DNA from: Siphonodentalium dalli
Lineage: Eukaryota; Mollusca; Scaphopoda; Gadilida; Siphonodentaliidae
Length of the DNA stretch: 64,000 nt
NCBI GenBank assembly: GCA_032622095.1
Contig: CP136061.1
Coordinates: 86,278,324 to 86,342,323, forward strand
Direction: 5' to 3'
Numbering within the stretch: the stretch's first letter is position 1; every line of letters starts with the position of its first letter. Both the position numbers and the translations under genes were made by a program. The notes under the pieces were generated by a model that saw only the letters and a program-made list of their open reading frames with translations, was not told the origin of the DNA and did no database searches. Positions 39,223 to 52,318 of the stretch are shown here, piece after piece.

Positions 39223-41290
39223 TCAATCACCGGAGTGGATTCCTTTATGGCTTTTTAGATTACATGAATGTTTATATTCTTTCCCGCATATATCGCACTT
39301 ATACGGTCGATCTCCAGTGTGTATCCTCCTGTGTGTAGTCAAGTTTCCTGTCGTGCTGAATGATTTTTCACAAATATCGCATTGATACGGACGGTCGCCA
39401 GAGTGGATTCTCTTATGTGTCGCCATGTGAGTTGGTGTAGTGAATGCTTTCTCGCATATATCACATTGATATGGTCGATCTCCGGTATGGATTCTTTTGT
39501 GACTCGTCAGGTCAGCTGATGTAGTAAATGCTTTCTCGCATATATCACATTGATATGGTCGATCTCCGGTGTTGATTTTTTTATGACTCGTCAGGTGAGT
39601 TGATGTTGTGAATGCTTTCTCGCATATATCACATTGGTATGGTCAATCTCCGTTGTGGATTATTTTATGACTCGTCAGGTGAGTTGATGTATTGAATGCG
39701 TTCTCGCATATATCACATTGATATGGTCGATCTCCGGTGTGGATTATTTTATGACTCGTCAGGTGGGTCGATGTAGTGTACGCTTTTTCACATATACATG
39801 TATCACATTGATATGGTCGATCTCCGGTGTGGATTCTTTTGTGACGCGCCAGGTGAGTTGATGTAGTGAATCCTTTCTCGCATATATCGCATTGATATGG
39901 TCGATCTCCAGTGTGGATTCTTTTGTGACGCGTCAGGTGAGTTGATGTAGTGAACGCTTTTTCACATATATCACATTGATATGGTCGATCTCCGGTGTGG
40001 ATTCTTTTGTGACGCGTCAGGTTAGTTGATTTAGTGAATGCTTTCTCGCATATATCACACTGATAGGGTATATGTCCGATGATGTGAATTCTCTTGTGTG
40101 AAATCAAATTTCGCGACTCGCTGAATGATTTTTCACAAATGTCACATTGATATGGTTGGTCGCCTGAGTGGATTCTCTTATGTGTAGCCAGGTTGCCCGA
40201 TGTAGTAAATGCTTTCTCGCATATATCACATTGGTATGGTCGATCTCCGGTGTGGATTCTTTTGTGACGCGTCAGGTGAGTTGATGTAGTGAACGCTTTT
40301 TCACATATATCACATTGATATGGTCGATCTCCGGTGTGGATTCTTTTGTGACGCGTCAGGTTAGTTGATTTAGTGAATGCTTTCTCGCATATATCACACT
40401 GATAGGGTCTATGTCCGATGATGTGAATTCTCTTGTGTGAAATCAAATTTCGCGACTCGCTGAATGATTTTTCACAAATGTCACATTGATACGGTTGGTC
40501 GCCTGAGTGGATTCTCTTATGTGTAGCCAGGTTGCCCGATGTAGTAAATGCTTTCTCGCATATATCACATTGGTATGGTCGATCTCCGGTGTGGATTCAT
40601 TTGTGACGCATCAGGTGAGTTGATGTAGTGAACGCTTTATCACATATATCACATTGATATGGTCGATCTCCGGTGTGGATTCTTTTGTGGCGCGTCAGGT
40701 TAGTTGATTTAGTGAATGCTTTCTCGCATATATCACACTGATGGGGTCTATGTCCGATGATGTGAATTCTCTTGTGTGAAATCAAATTTCGCGACTCGCT
40801 GAATGATTTTTCACAAATGTCACATTGATACGGTTGGTCGCCTGAGTGGATTCTCTTATGTGTAGCCAGGTTGCCCGATGTAGTAAATGCTTTCTCGCAT
40901 ATATCACATTGGTATGGTCGATCTCCGGTGTGGATTCTTTTGTGACGCGTCAGGTGAGTTGATGCAGTGAATGCTTTCTCGCATATATCACATTGATATG
41001 GTCGATCTCCGGTGTGGATTCTCTTATGTATCGCCAGGTTACCCGATGTAGTGAATGCTTTCTCGCATATATCGCACTGATACGGTCTATCTCCGGAGTG
41101 GATCATTTTATGAGTAGTTAAATTAGTGTATTGCACGAATGCTTTCTCGCATATATCGCACCGGTAAGGTCGATATCCGACTTACATTCGCGTGTGCGCG
41201 TTCACCGATCAGGGTGTCGAACTTAACAAATCACTTCCCCCAAACTTCACAGCGATTTGGGCGGTCACGAGCTCTTCTACTTTCTGCCAT
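39223..41290 (-). pseudogene. C2H2 zinc-finger locus C with amplified four-finger block
   Basis: It starts at ATG 41288-41290 and stops at 39223-39225. About 24 fingers of the [16 protein letters not shown] type. Finger 1 carries the same early TGA as loci B and D. Further TGA codons at 39643 and 40597 replace Arg codons and split the frame into 39223-39642, 39643-40596 and 40597-41136. A block of four fingers plus one codon (339 bp) is present three times in tandem. Each copy is marked by an extra residue in the linker (HIIGHRPY instead of HTGHRPY), at 40074, 40413 and 40752. Within a block the finger order is KSTN, TSTH, TSGN, ESRN. Loss of function is likely unless the pieces act alone. 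Confidence 0.82.
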
Positions 41291-42260
41291 GTTGATTTAT
41301 ATATTCCACAATTGTAAACGAGATTACGAACCACAATGGTTAACTAGTGTTTATGTTAAATGCGTTTAGGTAAAAACACGTACGGTACATACACATGTTA
41401 CCGTACCGGTACGTGACTTCTATTCAGTAAACGCCAGACTGAAACTATTGTTCAATGCTTACATCTTTATGGCACTAACTTAATACGCGTCATCGATAAA
41501 AATCGCTCGGCAATTGGGAGAGTCAGTTCAGAATCAACAGAAGCAATCGTAATCATTGTTAACTTAAAACCATTCTGTGTTCCCGGCCGGAGTCAGAAAA
41601 TATTTGGTACTGGTTATTGGTTACATTTGTTATGCGTTCAATGTGCAATGTGTGTCGGGTCCACGTGGAACCACCCATCGGCTACAGGTTAGAAGAAAAA
41701 TAGATAATATATTTTCAGTTGGACTCAATTTAACCATACAATCCACGTAGTACATATACACACCGCGTAATCAAATGGCCTTATCTGCACCTAAAACGCT
41801 AATCTGCGTGCCGGAACTGCTGCTCTGCGTGGTAAATATGGAATGTTGTTGTTGACGACGTCATTTTTTAAGTACCACGCCGGTAAGTATTTGCTTTTAT
41901 TTTCTTAGTTTATGCGCGTTAGTTAGAGTGATATTATCGTACTCTTTGTGCAAAAGCGTGTGGTCGGAAGTAATTTGGAAGTGTATGACTACCCAGTTTC
42001 TGGCAAAATAATATGGACGTAGCAACGGACTCTTTATATTAAGTTTATGTTAATTTTAAGATCATTCCAAACATAACTAATGCGTGGGTGATTTATTTCA
42101 CTGGTGCGTATCGGAATGGGAGGTGTTTTCATATCGAAATTAATACAGCCCAATCTCTGTATCAATTATATAATTTTCCATCTGCAGTCTGTTCCATTAA
42201 CCAACAACAAGTAATTAAAACTTTGACAACTCCTTATCCGAGAGTAAGGAAATTGATCAT
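41291..42260. promoter_or_regulatory. Upstream flank of zinc-finger locus C
   Basis: Bases 41291-41700 match the upstream flanks of loci B and D, and 41690-41765 also match locus D. Beyond this lies sequence with no match. It is the probable promoter of locus C, but no TATA box or start site could be fixed. Confidence 0.45.
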
Positions 42261-42261
42261 A

Positions 42262-42703
42262 GGATACTATGGGTGGCGGGATGGGGTGGTGGTGGGTACT
42301 AACATATACACGATCGTGAGTTTGTAGGGGCGCCTGCGGCGCATAAGATACTATGGGTGGCGGGATGGGGTGGTGGGTGGGTACTAACATATACACGATC
42401 ATGAGTATGATGGGGCGCCTGTGGCGCATAAGATACTATGAGTGGCGGGATGGGGTGGTGGGTGGGTACTAACATATACACGATCATGAGTATGTAGGGG
42501 CCCTGCGGCGCATAAGATACTATGGTGGCGGGATGGGGTGGTGGGTGGGTACTAACATATACACGATCATGAGTATGTAGGGGCGCCTGCGGCGCATAAG
42601 ATACTATGGGTGGCGGGATGGGGTGGTGAGTGGATACTAACATATACACGACCATGAGTATGTAGGGGCGCCTGCGGCGCATACGATACTATGGGTGGCG
42701 GGA
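42262..42703 (+). repeat. G-rich minisatellite, ~83 bp unit, about 5 copies
   Basis: Each unit holds GATACTATGGGTGGCGGGAT, GGGGTGGTGGGTGGGTACTA, ACATATACACGATCATGAG and the hairpin GGCGCCTGCGGCGC. Starts are near 42262, 42344, 42427, 42511, 42597 and 42681. Copies differ by few bases, so the array is young. Minus-strand ORFs at 42166-42429 and 42299-42682 are repeat by-products. Confidence 0.88.
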
Positions 42704-42724
42704 TATTTAATTTTAACTTGAATT

Positions 42725-44660
42725 GGGTCCAGTAACATATTTAATGTGTTTACATGTACTTTATGTGTTTTTGGATAGGTGTGCATCTACATGTATATAA
42801 AATATTTTCTAAATTTGGGCTGCTGATTGGGATCCAAGGACATGGAGCTGGCCCAACAACCACGCACCATGATAAAACCATACAGCACCATGATAAAACC
42901 ATATAGCACCCATGATAAAACCATACAGCACCTGTGCCTATGAAATCATATTTCGGGGTCAGTGTTCTCTCAGACTCTACTTATTCTGAAAAATGATCCA
43001 GACTATACTTATTTTGAAAATGATTCCACATTTGACTTTAGAATATAGGTAGGCACTGAACAAAACAATTTGGTCATCAGAAAGGGATTTTGGGTTCAGT
43101 GAGGAGGTGAATATTTGTGTTTCTTAATATTCAAATTGGTAACTTTAACTTGAATTATTGGGCTCTGTAACACATTATACGTGTTTAGCTCCAAGACTGT
43201 AAGTGTTTTGGGTGTCAGCATCAATACAATTTTTTTTTTTAAGTTTGGGCTCCTCTGGGATTTAAGGACAAACAGCCAGCCCAAAACCACACAGAACCGT
43301 GCCTTCAAAATGATATTTCGTAGTCAGTGTTCTTTCAGACTGTACTCATTCTGCAAAGTATCCAACATTTGACTTTAGATATATAGGCAGGCAATCAATC
43401 AACAAAACATATTTGGGGCACAATGAAGGGCTTTTGGGCTCAGAGTGGGTATTTCTAACTTTAATTTGGCCATGTATGGTACATATAACACATTATGTGT
43501 ATTTCAGTCCAGTACTTACAGTAGTGTGTTTTGGAAGGAGATGCATCTATAGAGGCAGATTTGCAAAAAAAAAGGCTGCTCGGTGGAATTTAAGTACAAG
43601 CAGCAGACCCAACACCAACATTACCCATAATAAACCATACAGTACCTGTGCCTTTAAAATCATATTTCGGGGTCAGTATTATCTCAGATGTACTCATTCA
43701 GGAAATTATAATTGTTGTTGGCTGCTGTTGGTAGAATTTGATACGTTATCATTGCAAACTTAAATTGGACTCTCTTAATCCAAGTATTCCAAGTCCAGGT
43801 CACTTTTTCACATTTAACACAAGGCAGTGGTGGTGCAGCATTACATATCCTGTACCAGTGTTTTCTCTTATATAAATGCGAGTGACCCATAAATTCCAAT
43901 AATGAGTGTTATGTACATGTGTCTATAATGGTACATAACAGTATACTCTATAATTCAACATCAAAACTTTCAATTATGATTCCGATCATAGTAATTTACT
44001 ATTGCCAAGGGATGGGTTAAGATCTGCTCATCGTGATCGGCCTCTGGTTCAACTAAGAATTGAAGATATTTGATAATAACCCAAGTAGCTTACTATTTAT
44101 ATTGCAGTAATACAAGCTTAATTCAACTGCAATAGTGAGAACAGTAATAATGTTGTCTTATTGATTTATAGTTATTTTTAGCCACATATATATCACATAG
44201 CAGTGAAGCTGTAACCCATTTATGATTCAGTGGACTCTCCCATTCAATTCTAAAAGTCTTAATTAGATAGTCTATTGTTCATTTGTATGGCTGTTCTCAT
44301 ATACATGTATTTTTCAATTAATCATTCTTCTTTATATCTCTAGGTTTCTCCTCATTCACTTGCATGGATTTCTGTAGTTAAAAAATAACACTTCTCAACA
44401 TTTCTGATACTTTCATCTGATATGTCTCATTTTATATTGGTTTATTTTGACACAGCCTTTGTCCCTATTGAATGTATTGATTGATTAATTTATTTCTATG
44501 TTTATGTGTACCCGTACCATAGAATGGTACACATATTGTGGATCTCCGGATTGACCACTCGTCGCCCGCCCGGTAGACACTTTACGCATGGTGCGATAAC
44601 AACATTTTTTATTCGATCGCAACCACATTTTGTATATCTGTTTCTCAGCCCAAAATACAG
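42725..44660 (+). repeat. Repeat family R1, uninterrupted copy
   Basis: Close relative of 31763-38508 without the MITEs. At 42836 it reads GATCCAAGGACATGG where the other copy has the split MITE. Short expansions of CCATGATAAAACCATA lie at 42860-42930. No gene was found. Confidence 0.75.
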
Positions 44661-46587
44661 ATCGAGTTAAAATATGGGTTTGATACAAGTTTTTATGGAG
44701 TTTTGGCCCTTCTTCGACTTAGAATTCACGCATGCTGCAATAACTAAAAAAAAAGATATCTTAAATCAAATTTGGTATGTGAGCCCAAAATACATATAGA
44801 ATTCGAATTCAGGTATGGGTTTGATGATATGGGCGTCATGGGCGTATTTAAAAAAAACTTATTCTAATCTTTGAATGTTATGGATTTTAGATTCCTAACT
44901 GAAAATAGCTAATCACTATCGTGATCGGCCTCTCGTTTAATAGTCAAATTGGCATTTTTTAACTTTAATTTGGCCATGTAACCCATTGTTTTTTTTTCAA
45001 TCCAGTACTTATAGCGTTTTTGGAAAGTTCTGCATCAAATCTAATCAGAAGATTTTGCAAAAGTTTGGGGTGTTTGGTGGGATTTAAGGATATGGAGACG
45101 GGCAAACACCCATGATAAAACCATACATCACCCATGCCTCTGAAATCATATTTCTGGGTTAGAGTTCTCTCAGACTATACCAATTCTGACAATTAATCCA
45201 CATTTGACTTTGGAATACATGTATATGGAGGCAATGGAAACATTAATATAGCATTCCCTACCAATACATGTGTTTTCATTGTAAATTGGTCAGCATGGAA
45301 ATTGCATCGGAAATTGTGATGCACATCCAGTTAAATTCAGCCCTGGTTTTTACATACATGTACGTTGTTGTCGTAGTTGGTCGTGCTGTTAAATTTGCTT
45401 CATTTTGGAATTTTGGTCAGGACCATGGGATGCAGTTGGATATTTGAAAGCCTGTCACAAAGACCCTGTAGCCATGTCGTTGTTCATTGAACACCAACAC
45501 TAATGTACACATAGTCGGACGGGCAAGGGGGGCTGGGAGGGCTACAGCTCCCCAAACATTTTGGAAGCTCAAGATCGGGTAAATTGGACATATTTTTGGG
45601 CAAATTCGGGCAAATTGATTGGTATTTCAGAGGGAAATTACAGTATTTTCACATTTCTGCCCAATTATGCATACATGTACATGCATTTAAGGTTGATTGA
45701 ATCTAGTTTGTTATATTTCTGTGTATATACATGTATATATATGGTATATTCTACAAAAACTCTGTTACAACCATGAATATAAAGTGCTAAAAGATTCAGA
45801 CAAAATGTCTCAGCCCCCCCTAAAAAATTGGCTATGAATGTATATTTACAAGCAATTTTCATGCTGGGCTGTGTCGTGCAAGTCACTGATCTACCGTACT
45901 TGTGTAGAGGCATAAATGTACATGTACTTGTCACAGATGCAATCACTTTCAGACCACGCCACATGCAATGTAAAAAGTGCCATGCCATTTCTCGTCCCAA
46001 CTCGGTCAAGGGGACGAGAAATGACATTGGGTGCCCTATTTGAATCCTCTGGACGACGGCCATTTTGGATCGGGTGGGGTGTGTGGAAAGAGTCCATTGT
46101 GGACACCCTACAACACTTTTTTGTTGTTGACATAATTATAAAAGCATATCGAATAAGGAATGGAAGTCACCTTCGTTTTAATCGATACTCTGGCGTGATG
46201 AATATATCGTTAAGATAGATAAGTCTGGTCGCCAAACAAGAAATCAAGCCTAATAGCCGTTACAGAGAATGGTATGGTTCACTCGGTCACATATACTATC
46301 CGGGTACAGTCATCCTCATAACTGATGGGCGATATAATAATAAATGAAGTACGGAAAGGAAATGGCATCAGTGGTGATTTTTGTAGAATTCAATCGAACT
46401 ATATTACCTGTCAGTCTCGCGCAAAACTGTACCCAAGATTGTGAATATATAGGTTGATAGTAATGGGCCGTTTAGCATGTGCGATCACTGATGATAAGCC
46501 GCCGATGACGATCAAATTGAAATCAATTGCTCATGCGAACAGCGTCCTAGCGACAGAATGAGACCTGAAACGATGCGTGTGCGACTC
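44661..46587. other. Mostly unassigned; diverged R1 piece at 45040-45230
   Basis: A diverged R1 stretch reads GGGATTTAAGGATATGGAG at about 45067 and so keeps the TTAA that the MITE used at 31863. A small inverted repeat (TTTCTCGTCCC/GGGACGAGAAA) lies at 45988-46022. Short ORFs are not convincing. Confidence 0.4.
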
Positions 46588-47063
46588 TTAAAGGTGTATT
46601 ATCTCTTTGTAAACATGTTTTATATAGTTGCCGGGGTATAAAATATTAGATCTGAATCGACGACTGTCCAGAAATGCTTCTATCGATTAATATTAATGTT
46701 ATTGCGAATATTTTCTAGTCTAAAAAGGTGTAGTTGTTTAGCTAACAAACAATAGTGGTTACTGTTAACAGAGACCAGAAATTTTATTGTACAATTTTGT
46801 CACAAATGAACGTTAATTATACTCATTATCGCTTATAACTATGGAACAAAACAATACAAACAATCAATCTTGGACATTTGACTTTCGGTACGTAGCCATA
46901 GGAACAGCCCAGTGCTCTATATCGCAATATGGTATCATCCGAATGGTCTGTTCTAAAAATAGACACATAAACGGTCCCGATTAAATATTCGAAATAAAAT
47001 CAATATTAATTGATAGAAGCCTCTCCGGACAGGGTCTTTTTTAGAGAGATAATCCATCTGTAA
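46588..47063 (+). mobile_element. Kolobok-like MITE with internal deletion
   Basis: It begins TTAAAGGTGTATTATC and ends GATAATCCATCTGTAA, so the final TTAA has mutated. About 50 bp before the right terminus are missing after CTCTCCGGACAGGG. It is the best reference for the subfamily split at 32046/35904. Confidence 0.82.
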
Positions 47064-47925
47064 TGTCGAATTCTGAGTCCCATCACTTATTCTATTTGAA
47101 TAGTGGTTCGTCAATTATAGTACCGCGTTGTCACTGTTGCCATACAAATGAGCACTCGATGATGGGGACGGGGTCTAAAACAAAAACGTTCATACAAAGG
47201 TTGAACATAAAAATCCCTCCGAACCATGGGTCTACCATCCTCCCTACATGCAAATCTATTTGTTTTTCCTTCAACAAATTGGGGTCTCATCCCCTCTTTC
47301 CCCATATTTTTTACTGGATATCATATGTTTGAGTACAACTGTTTTAAATGAGCTTTGTTCAGAAAGACGATTTTTGTCAGACCTAGCTAACTACAAAGTA
47401 AAATTTTGAAAGATCTAATTCAACCACTTGAATCGTACACTTTTGATAATCTTGAGTGATAATAACAATTATATACATAAAACTCCTGTAATCTGGGTTG
47501 TGATCGTACTATATAGTGTTATATACGTTTCAAGCTGGAATAAAATATGCATATTTATGCCCTACATGGAATTGAACCATCTATTTCTAATTATAATTAG
47601 CTAGATATAAATTGTGTCCTCAAAACTTATGTCATTTTGATGGCATGGCTCGTTATACTCAACTTATACCTGAGGAAATTTAAAATGTGTCAGCATATAT
47701 ATGTGGTCACCCCCAACCAAAAGTACTTTATCATCCTCCAACCAACCCTATCCCTGTGTGTGAATGTGTTCGTCAGACCCACACCCCTATTGGGGGAACT
47801 CTTAGTAGTGGGAGGAAGGGGTGCAATCGAACACACATATAGAGCCACTCGACCTAAAAAAAAAACGCTGCTATTAATCGCACGCACGTGTGCAATGAGA
47901 ATAGACCCTTAGCCCGGCATATCGT
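47064..47925. other. Intergenic, nothing recognised
   Basis: No supported gene or repeat. Confidence 0.4.
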
Positions 47926-48227
47926 GTCATATTCCCACCAATGCAAGCTATCTGGATAAGAAACGAACGCAGTCACGATCATGAAACCTTACACGCTTCC
48001 ACTGTGAATCGTACAGTCAATCAAGTGAGTGGGTGACTGACCCATTGCTTTGAGTCGATTCAAGCGGGAAAGTGAACTGAAAAGATGTGCCGAATTACCG
48101 CAAATCATTTACACTAAAGCACAAACCATTTGTGCTTCGGAATAATTCACTCAAATGCATGGTTATCGATTCACCTACCGCGAAGTGTAAATATATTTGA
48201 CCAACTGACTCCCATCAGACTCTGAAT

Positions 48228-48365
48228 AAGTATGTTCGCATCACGGTATGGCGGGTGTCACTGCCTCTATCTATTTATGTTCGCATCATGGTATGGCGGG
48301 TGTCACTGCCTCTATATATTCATGTTCGAATCATGGTATGGCGGGTATCACTGCCTCTATCTATT
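48228..48365 (+). repeat. 45 bp tandem repeat, three copies
   Basis: TATGTTCGCATCACGGTATG with GCGGGTGTCACTGCCTCTAT repeats three times; the paralogue at 24012 has one copy. The frame at 48232-48477 with repeated SWYGG is caused by it. Confidence 0.85.
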
Positions 48366-48510
48366 CATGATTGACACCATCAGCATACCATTATTTGTGT
48401 GTTGTCTTCATTATTCGAGTAAATTTGAGTTTGGGGAGAATCTCTGCATATTAATTTTCATTTGTGTTTCAGCGTAAATGTGATATAGTTGCACATTGCG
48501 ACAAATTATT

Positions 48511-49000
48511 TGTGGTTCACTTTCTGCCATGTTGATTTATATATTCCACAAGTGTAAACGAGATGACTGGCAACAATGGTTATCTAGTCTGTATGTTGAA
48601 TGCTTTTTGGTAAAAACACGTAGGTCTACATGCACACATTAGCGTGACTTCTTTACAGTAAACGCCAGACTGAAACTATAGTTCGATGGTTACAGCTTTA
48701 CGGCACTAACTTAATACGCGTCATCGATAAAAATCCCTCGGCAATTGTAAGAGTCAGTTCAGAAACAACAGAAGCAATCGTAATCGTTGTTAACTTAAAA
48801 CCATTCTTTGTTCCAGGCCGTAGTCAGAAAATATGGTTTGGTACTGGTTATTGGTTACAGTTGTTAAGCGTTCAATGCAATACGCGTCATCGATAAAAAT
48901 CCCTCGGCAATTGGAAGAGTCAGTTCAGAAACAATCGTAATCGTTGTTAAATTAAAACCATTCTGTGTTCCCGGCCGTAGTCAGAAAATATTTGGTACTG
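48511..49000 (-). promoter_or_regulatory. Orphan zinc-finger upstream flank
   Basis: It begins CACTTTCTGCCATGTTGATT, that is, at the start codon of the zinc-finger loci, and runs ~400 bp upstream as in 27880-28230. No fingers follow. Part of it (TACGCGTCATCGATAAAAAT, ~120 bp) occurs twice, at 48716 and 48882. It is a displaced promoter-like fragment. Confidence 0.7.
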
Positions 49001-49482
49001 GTCAATTTGAGTTTGGGGAGAATCTCTGCTTATTAATTTTCATTTGTGTTTCAGTGTAAATGTGATATAGTTGCACATTACGATAAATTATTTGCGGTTC
49101 AGTGTCAAATATTTGTGTTTCAGTGCAAATAATTGTCACGTCGGCGAAAATATGTAGAAGCACTAATAACCCTTATTATTTTCATTTCATTACAAACAGT
49201 AGCACTTCAGTGTAAATACTTGCACCACTGTTCAAATACGCCATAACTGTGAAAAGACCATCCAAAGTTGTATTTTGGAGGTCTTCATGTCTTCAAATTA
49301 TAATTTTCATAACCATAGATACCATTTTTCTCCAATTAATGTTGTTAGCATTGAGGATATTACAGTGTTAATTTTCGGAAAACGCAACACGTGTGCACGT
49401 GTGGAGTCGACGTCCATCATTACCGCAAATTATACATTTGACAAAAACTAGGATGGTATGATCCGGGCAGGGATTTTCAACT

Positions 49483-49565
49483 GTTACCAGGGGGGGGGGT
49501 CTGCAATATTTTTACGAACACTAGGCGGGGGTGGTGGGTGGTCCGGCTTACACATTTTTTCCTGG
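49483..49565 (+). mobile_element. G-rich MITE terminus, single end
   Basis: CAGGGGGGGGGTCTGCAA and GGCGGGGGTGGTGGGTGGTC match the end at 20549. The opposite end was not found. Confidence 0.5.
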
Positions 49566-49947
49566 CCCTGTAAATTTTTTCCTAGAGTCATTTTTCTTAA
49601 AATTAATGGGACAAAAGGTTTTAAGAATGCTTTTATTATGTAATAGGTAAGCACTTAACATTTGGTAGGGAGGTTTGAGTTAACCATCAGTTAATAATGA
49701 GGGATGACACCAAGGGGTAATAAAAAGGTTAGCTTGCTAAATGTTTTCACCAAGGATCTATCAATGCACATTGACATGGAAGGGCTCACATTTACATAGT
49801 TCTATTAAAAATCAGTTATTTAACCTGATAGAAATGAAAACATAACACAATAATAGACTTTTCAAATATATGTAAACTCTTCACTGAACTCCTCAAATAA
49901 AAATAGACTAATCAAAAATCCATAATAAAATAAAACAAAGGTGTTAA

Positions 49948-50531
49948 AACAAACTTTGACAGAATTCAACGATTCCACAATTTTCAAACCCCATACAGAT
50001 TTACTCGCACCCACTAATGTTAAGAAGTCAAAGAATAAGCTTAAATCATCTTTTACAGGTAAATGGAAATGGGAAAGTCTGCATTTGATTATTTGAAAGA
50101 TCGTCTTTCAAATCCCCCCATTTTAGGCTACCCCGACGATAGCAGACCATTTGAAATTCATATTGCTGCTTCCCGACATGGTTTAGGTTGTGTCCTTCTC
50201 CAGGAAGAAGATGGTGTGAAGCGGGTGATAGCATATGGCAGCCGAGGTACTACTGTGGCAGAGAAGAATTATCCCGCCCAAAAATTAGAATTTTTAGCTT
50301 TGAAATGGGCAGTGACGGAGAAGTTTTATGATTACTTATATGGAAATTATTTTGTTGTATATACATATAATAACCCTTTAACTTATGTGCTTACTTCAGC
50401 TAAATTAGATGCTACAGGTCAAAGATGGTTTTCAGCCCTTGGTGCTTTTAAATTTGATATTCTCTATCAACCTGGTAAGACCAATACATATGCAGATGTT
50501 TTATCTAGGTTGGATGAGCCTTCTTCAGCTT
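49948..50531 (+). pseudogene. Gypsy-type LTR retrotransposon pol fragment (RT/RNase H)
   Basis: The fragment spans the end of reverse transcriptase and the RNase H region: PHTDLLAP, then FTGKWKWE in one frame, and after a one-base shift near 50070 AFDYLKDRLSNPPILGYPD, FEIHIAASRHGLGCVLLQ, NYPAQKLEFLALKWAV and VLSRLD. This order is typical of Gypsy/Ty3 elements. A usually conserved Asp in the VYTDNNPLTY block is Tyr here (VYTYNNPL), so activity is lost. No gag, integrase or LTR is visible. It ends where a TTAA MITE enters at 50532, and the frame stays open for about 19 codons after the MITE. Confidence 0.85.
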
Positions 50532-51059
50532 TTAAATGTGGATTATCTCTTTGTAAGCATGTATTATATAGTTACCGGGGTATAAAATATTAGATTTGAA
50601 TCGAAGACTCCTGTCCGGAAATGCTTCTATCGATTAATATTAATTTTATTTCGAATATTTTCTGGTCTAAAAAGGTGTGTTTGTTCAGCTAACGAACAAT
50701 ATTGGTTACTGTTAACAGAGACCAGAAATTATATTGTGCAATTTTGTCACAATTAAACGTTAATTATACTCATTATCGCTTATATCTGTGGAACAAAACA
50801 ATACAAACAACCCATCTGTGGCATTTGACATTCATTGCGTAGCCGTAGGAACAGCCCAGTGCTCTATATCGCAATACGGTCTCATCCGAATGGTCGGTTC
50901 TAAAAATAGTAACATAAACGGGCCCGATTTAATATTCGAAATAAAATCAATATTAATTGATAGAAGCTTTTCCGGACATAGGTCTTCAGTTCATATCTAT
51001 TATTTTATACCCACGCAACTATTTAAAATTTGTTATTTAAAGAGATAATCCATCTTTAA
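50532..51059 (+). mobile_element. Kolobok-like MITE inserted in the Gypsy fragment
   Basis: 528 bp, TTAA at both ends, with the left terminus slightly changed (ATGTGGATTATC). Its first ~60 bp extend the retrotransposon frame to 50593 by chance. Confidence 0.9.
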
Positions 51060-52318
51060 TGTTTGTCAAATTTGTATAATATTACAGCTACTTGGTTATA
51101 TGATCATTGTTTTTAGATCATGACAAATAATGACCTTTCAAGGATTTCAGGAGACATTGTGAGACCAATGCCTAACAAGTGACATTAGTTGTAAAAAGTT
51201 TCATTTCCAGCTTACATATTTGACTGGTAATAAGTCAAATATTTGGACACTGTATATAGTAACCAGAGAAGCATTTAGATGTTTAAAAGTACATTTTGAA
51301 GTACGCAGAAAGTGTAATTTGTATACCTAATTGTTTGGTGACAATAGCAGGCAGAAATTTACATTTAATTTCTGAACTAGTTTGAAATTGAAATAAGTTT
51401 TTTTGAAATTTTGTACAGATTTTTGTCAAAATATATATATTTTGAAATGATCGGGACATCATTTAAACTGCAGGGGAGAGTATGTGGTAGAGTGAATGTT
51501 GCACTTAATATGTGGCAGAATTAACGTAGCACCTTTAAAAGTTATATTTAGAAAAAGCTCATGGAAATTGTTTACATTTATTCACTATTAAGTATTAACC
51601 AATAAAAACTACACACCTAACCAAATTTAGTAAACCGCTTTTCAATTGGTCCGTTTTTCCCGCGTTTTGTTGTTACGTCACAACCTCGTTATCGGAGTTC
51701 GATCTCTTTCTCAAACCTCCCTCGTAGCGAAAGGGTCGCAAATATATTTGGCTTGTTTGGCAATCATTTTTATTCATTAATGTCTTAAGTAATAATGGAA
51801 GGCCAATGCAGATAGTTGTGAGTGTCTTTTGTCTCACCGGCAAGGTAAATCCAATTCTTATACATCGTATGTTATTACAGATATTTCAAGTGTTTTCATG
51901 AGATAATATTTCACTTTCAGGATATTTACTCCTTTTGGTCAAAGGCCAAACCTAAACCTTGAGGGTTTGAATTATTCATATCAATTCCGATGGCGGCATA
52001 TATTTATAGTCAAATACTTTTTAAGTCATTATATTTACACTTTTAATTATCATTTGCACATTTTTATGGGGAGGGGGGAGTTTTGATATTACAAGTGCAT
52101 GAAGCAAAATACTTTCCCGCTTATAAAGTAGATGTATCCTCTTTGTCGCTTACATCATATCAACGATGGCCATTGTCAGAATAAGTTATCTTATGTTGCG
52201 CAAAGATCTTTGCAGTAGTTTACGCTTTCTAAAATCTCACTCTTACGGTCGATGGTCGGTGTGCTCCATTTGGGTGCACCAAATCGCATGAATTCCCACG
52301 AACATCACGTCGGTACGG
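51060..52318. other. Intergenic; last 210 bp are zinc-finger downstream flank
   Basis: No gene from 51060 to about 52110. The remainder matches the flank after loci B and C. Confidence 0.45.

Larger units (their letters stand above)
47926..49470 (+). repeat. Segmental duplicate of 22.3-24.6 kb, with inserts
   Basis: Matches the 22322-24560 segment in order. Compared with it this copy has a threefold 45 bp expansion at 48228-48365, and a zinc-finger upstream flank (48511-49000) placed between two ~90 bp copies of GAGTTTGGGGAGAATCTCTG sequence (48427 and 49011). Confidence 0.7.

Noticed and set aside
42166-42682. Proline-rich repeated protein on the minus strand
   Set aside because: It is produced wholly by the ~83 bp minisatellite and has no start context or flanking coding sequence.
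48232-48477. Repeat protein with SWYGG motifs
   Set aside because: A 45 bp tandem triplication creates it; the paralogous locus with one copy has no such frame.
50535-50593. Continuation of Gypsy pol beyond the TTAA
   Set aside because: These codons are the left end of the MITE; the same peptide (SLCKHVLYSYRGIKY) appears at the MITE junction in the transposase ORF.
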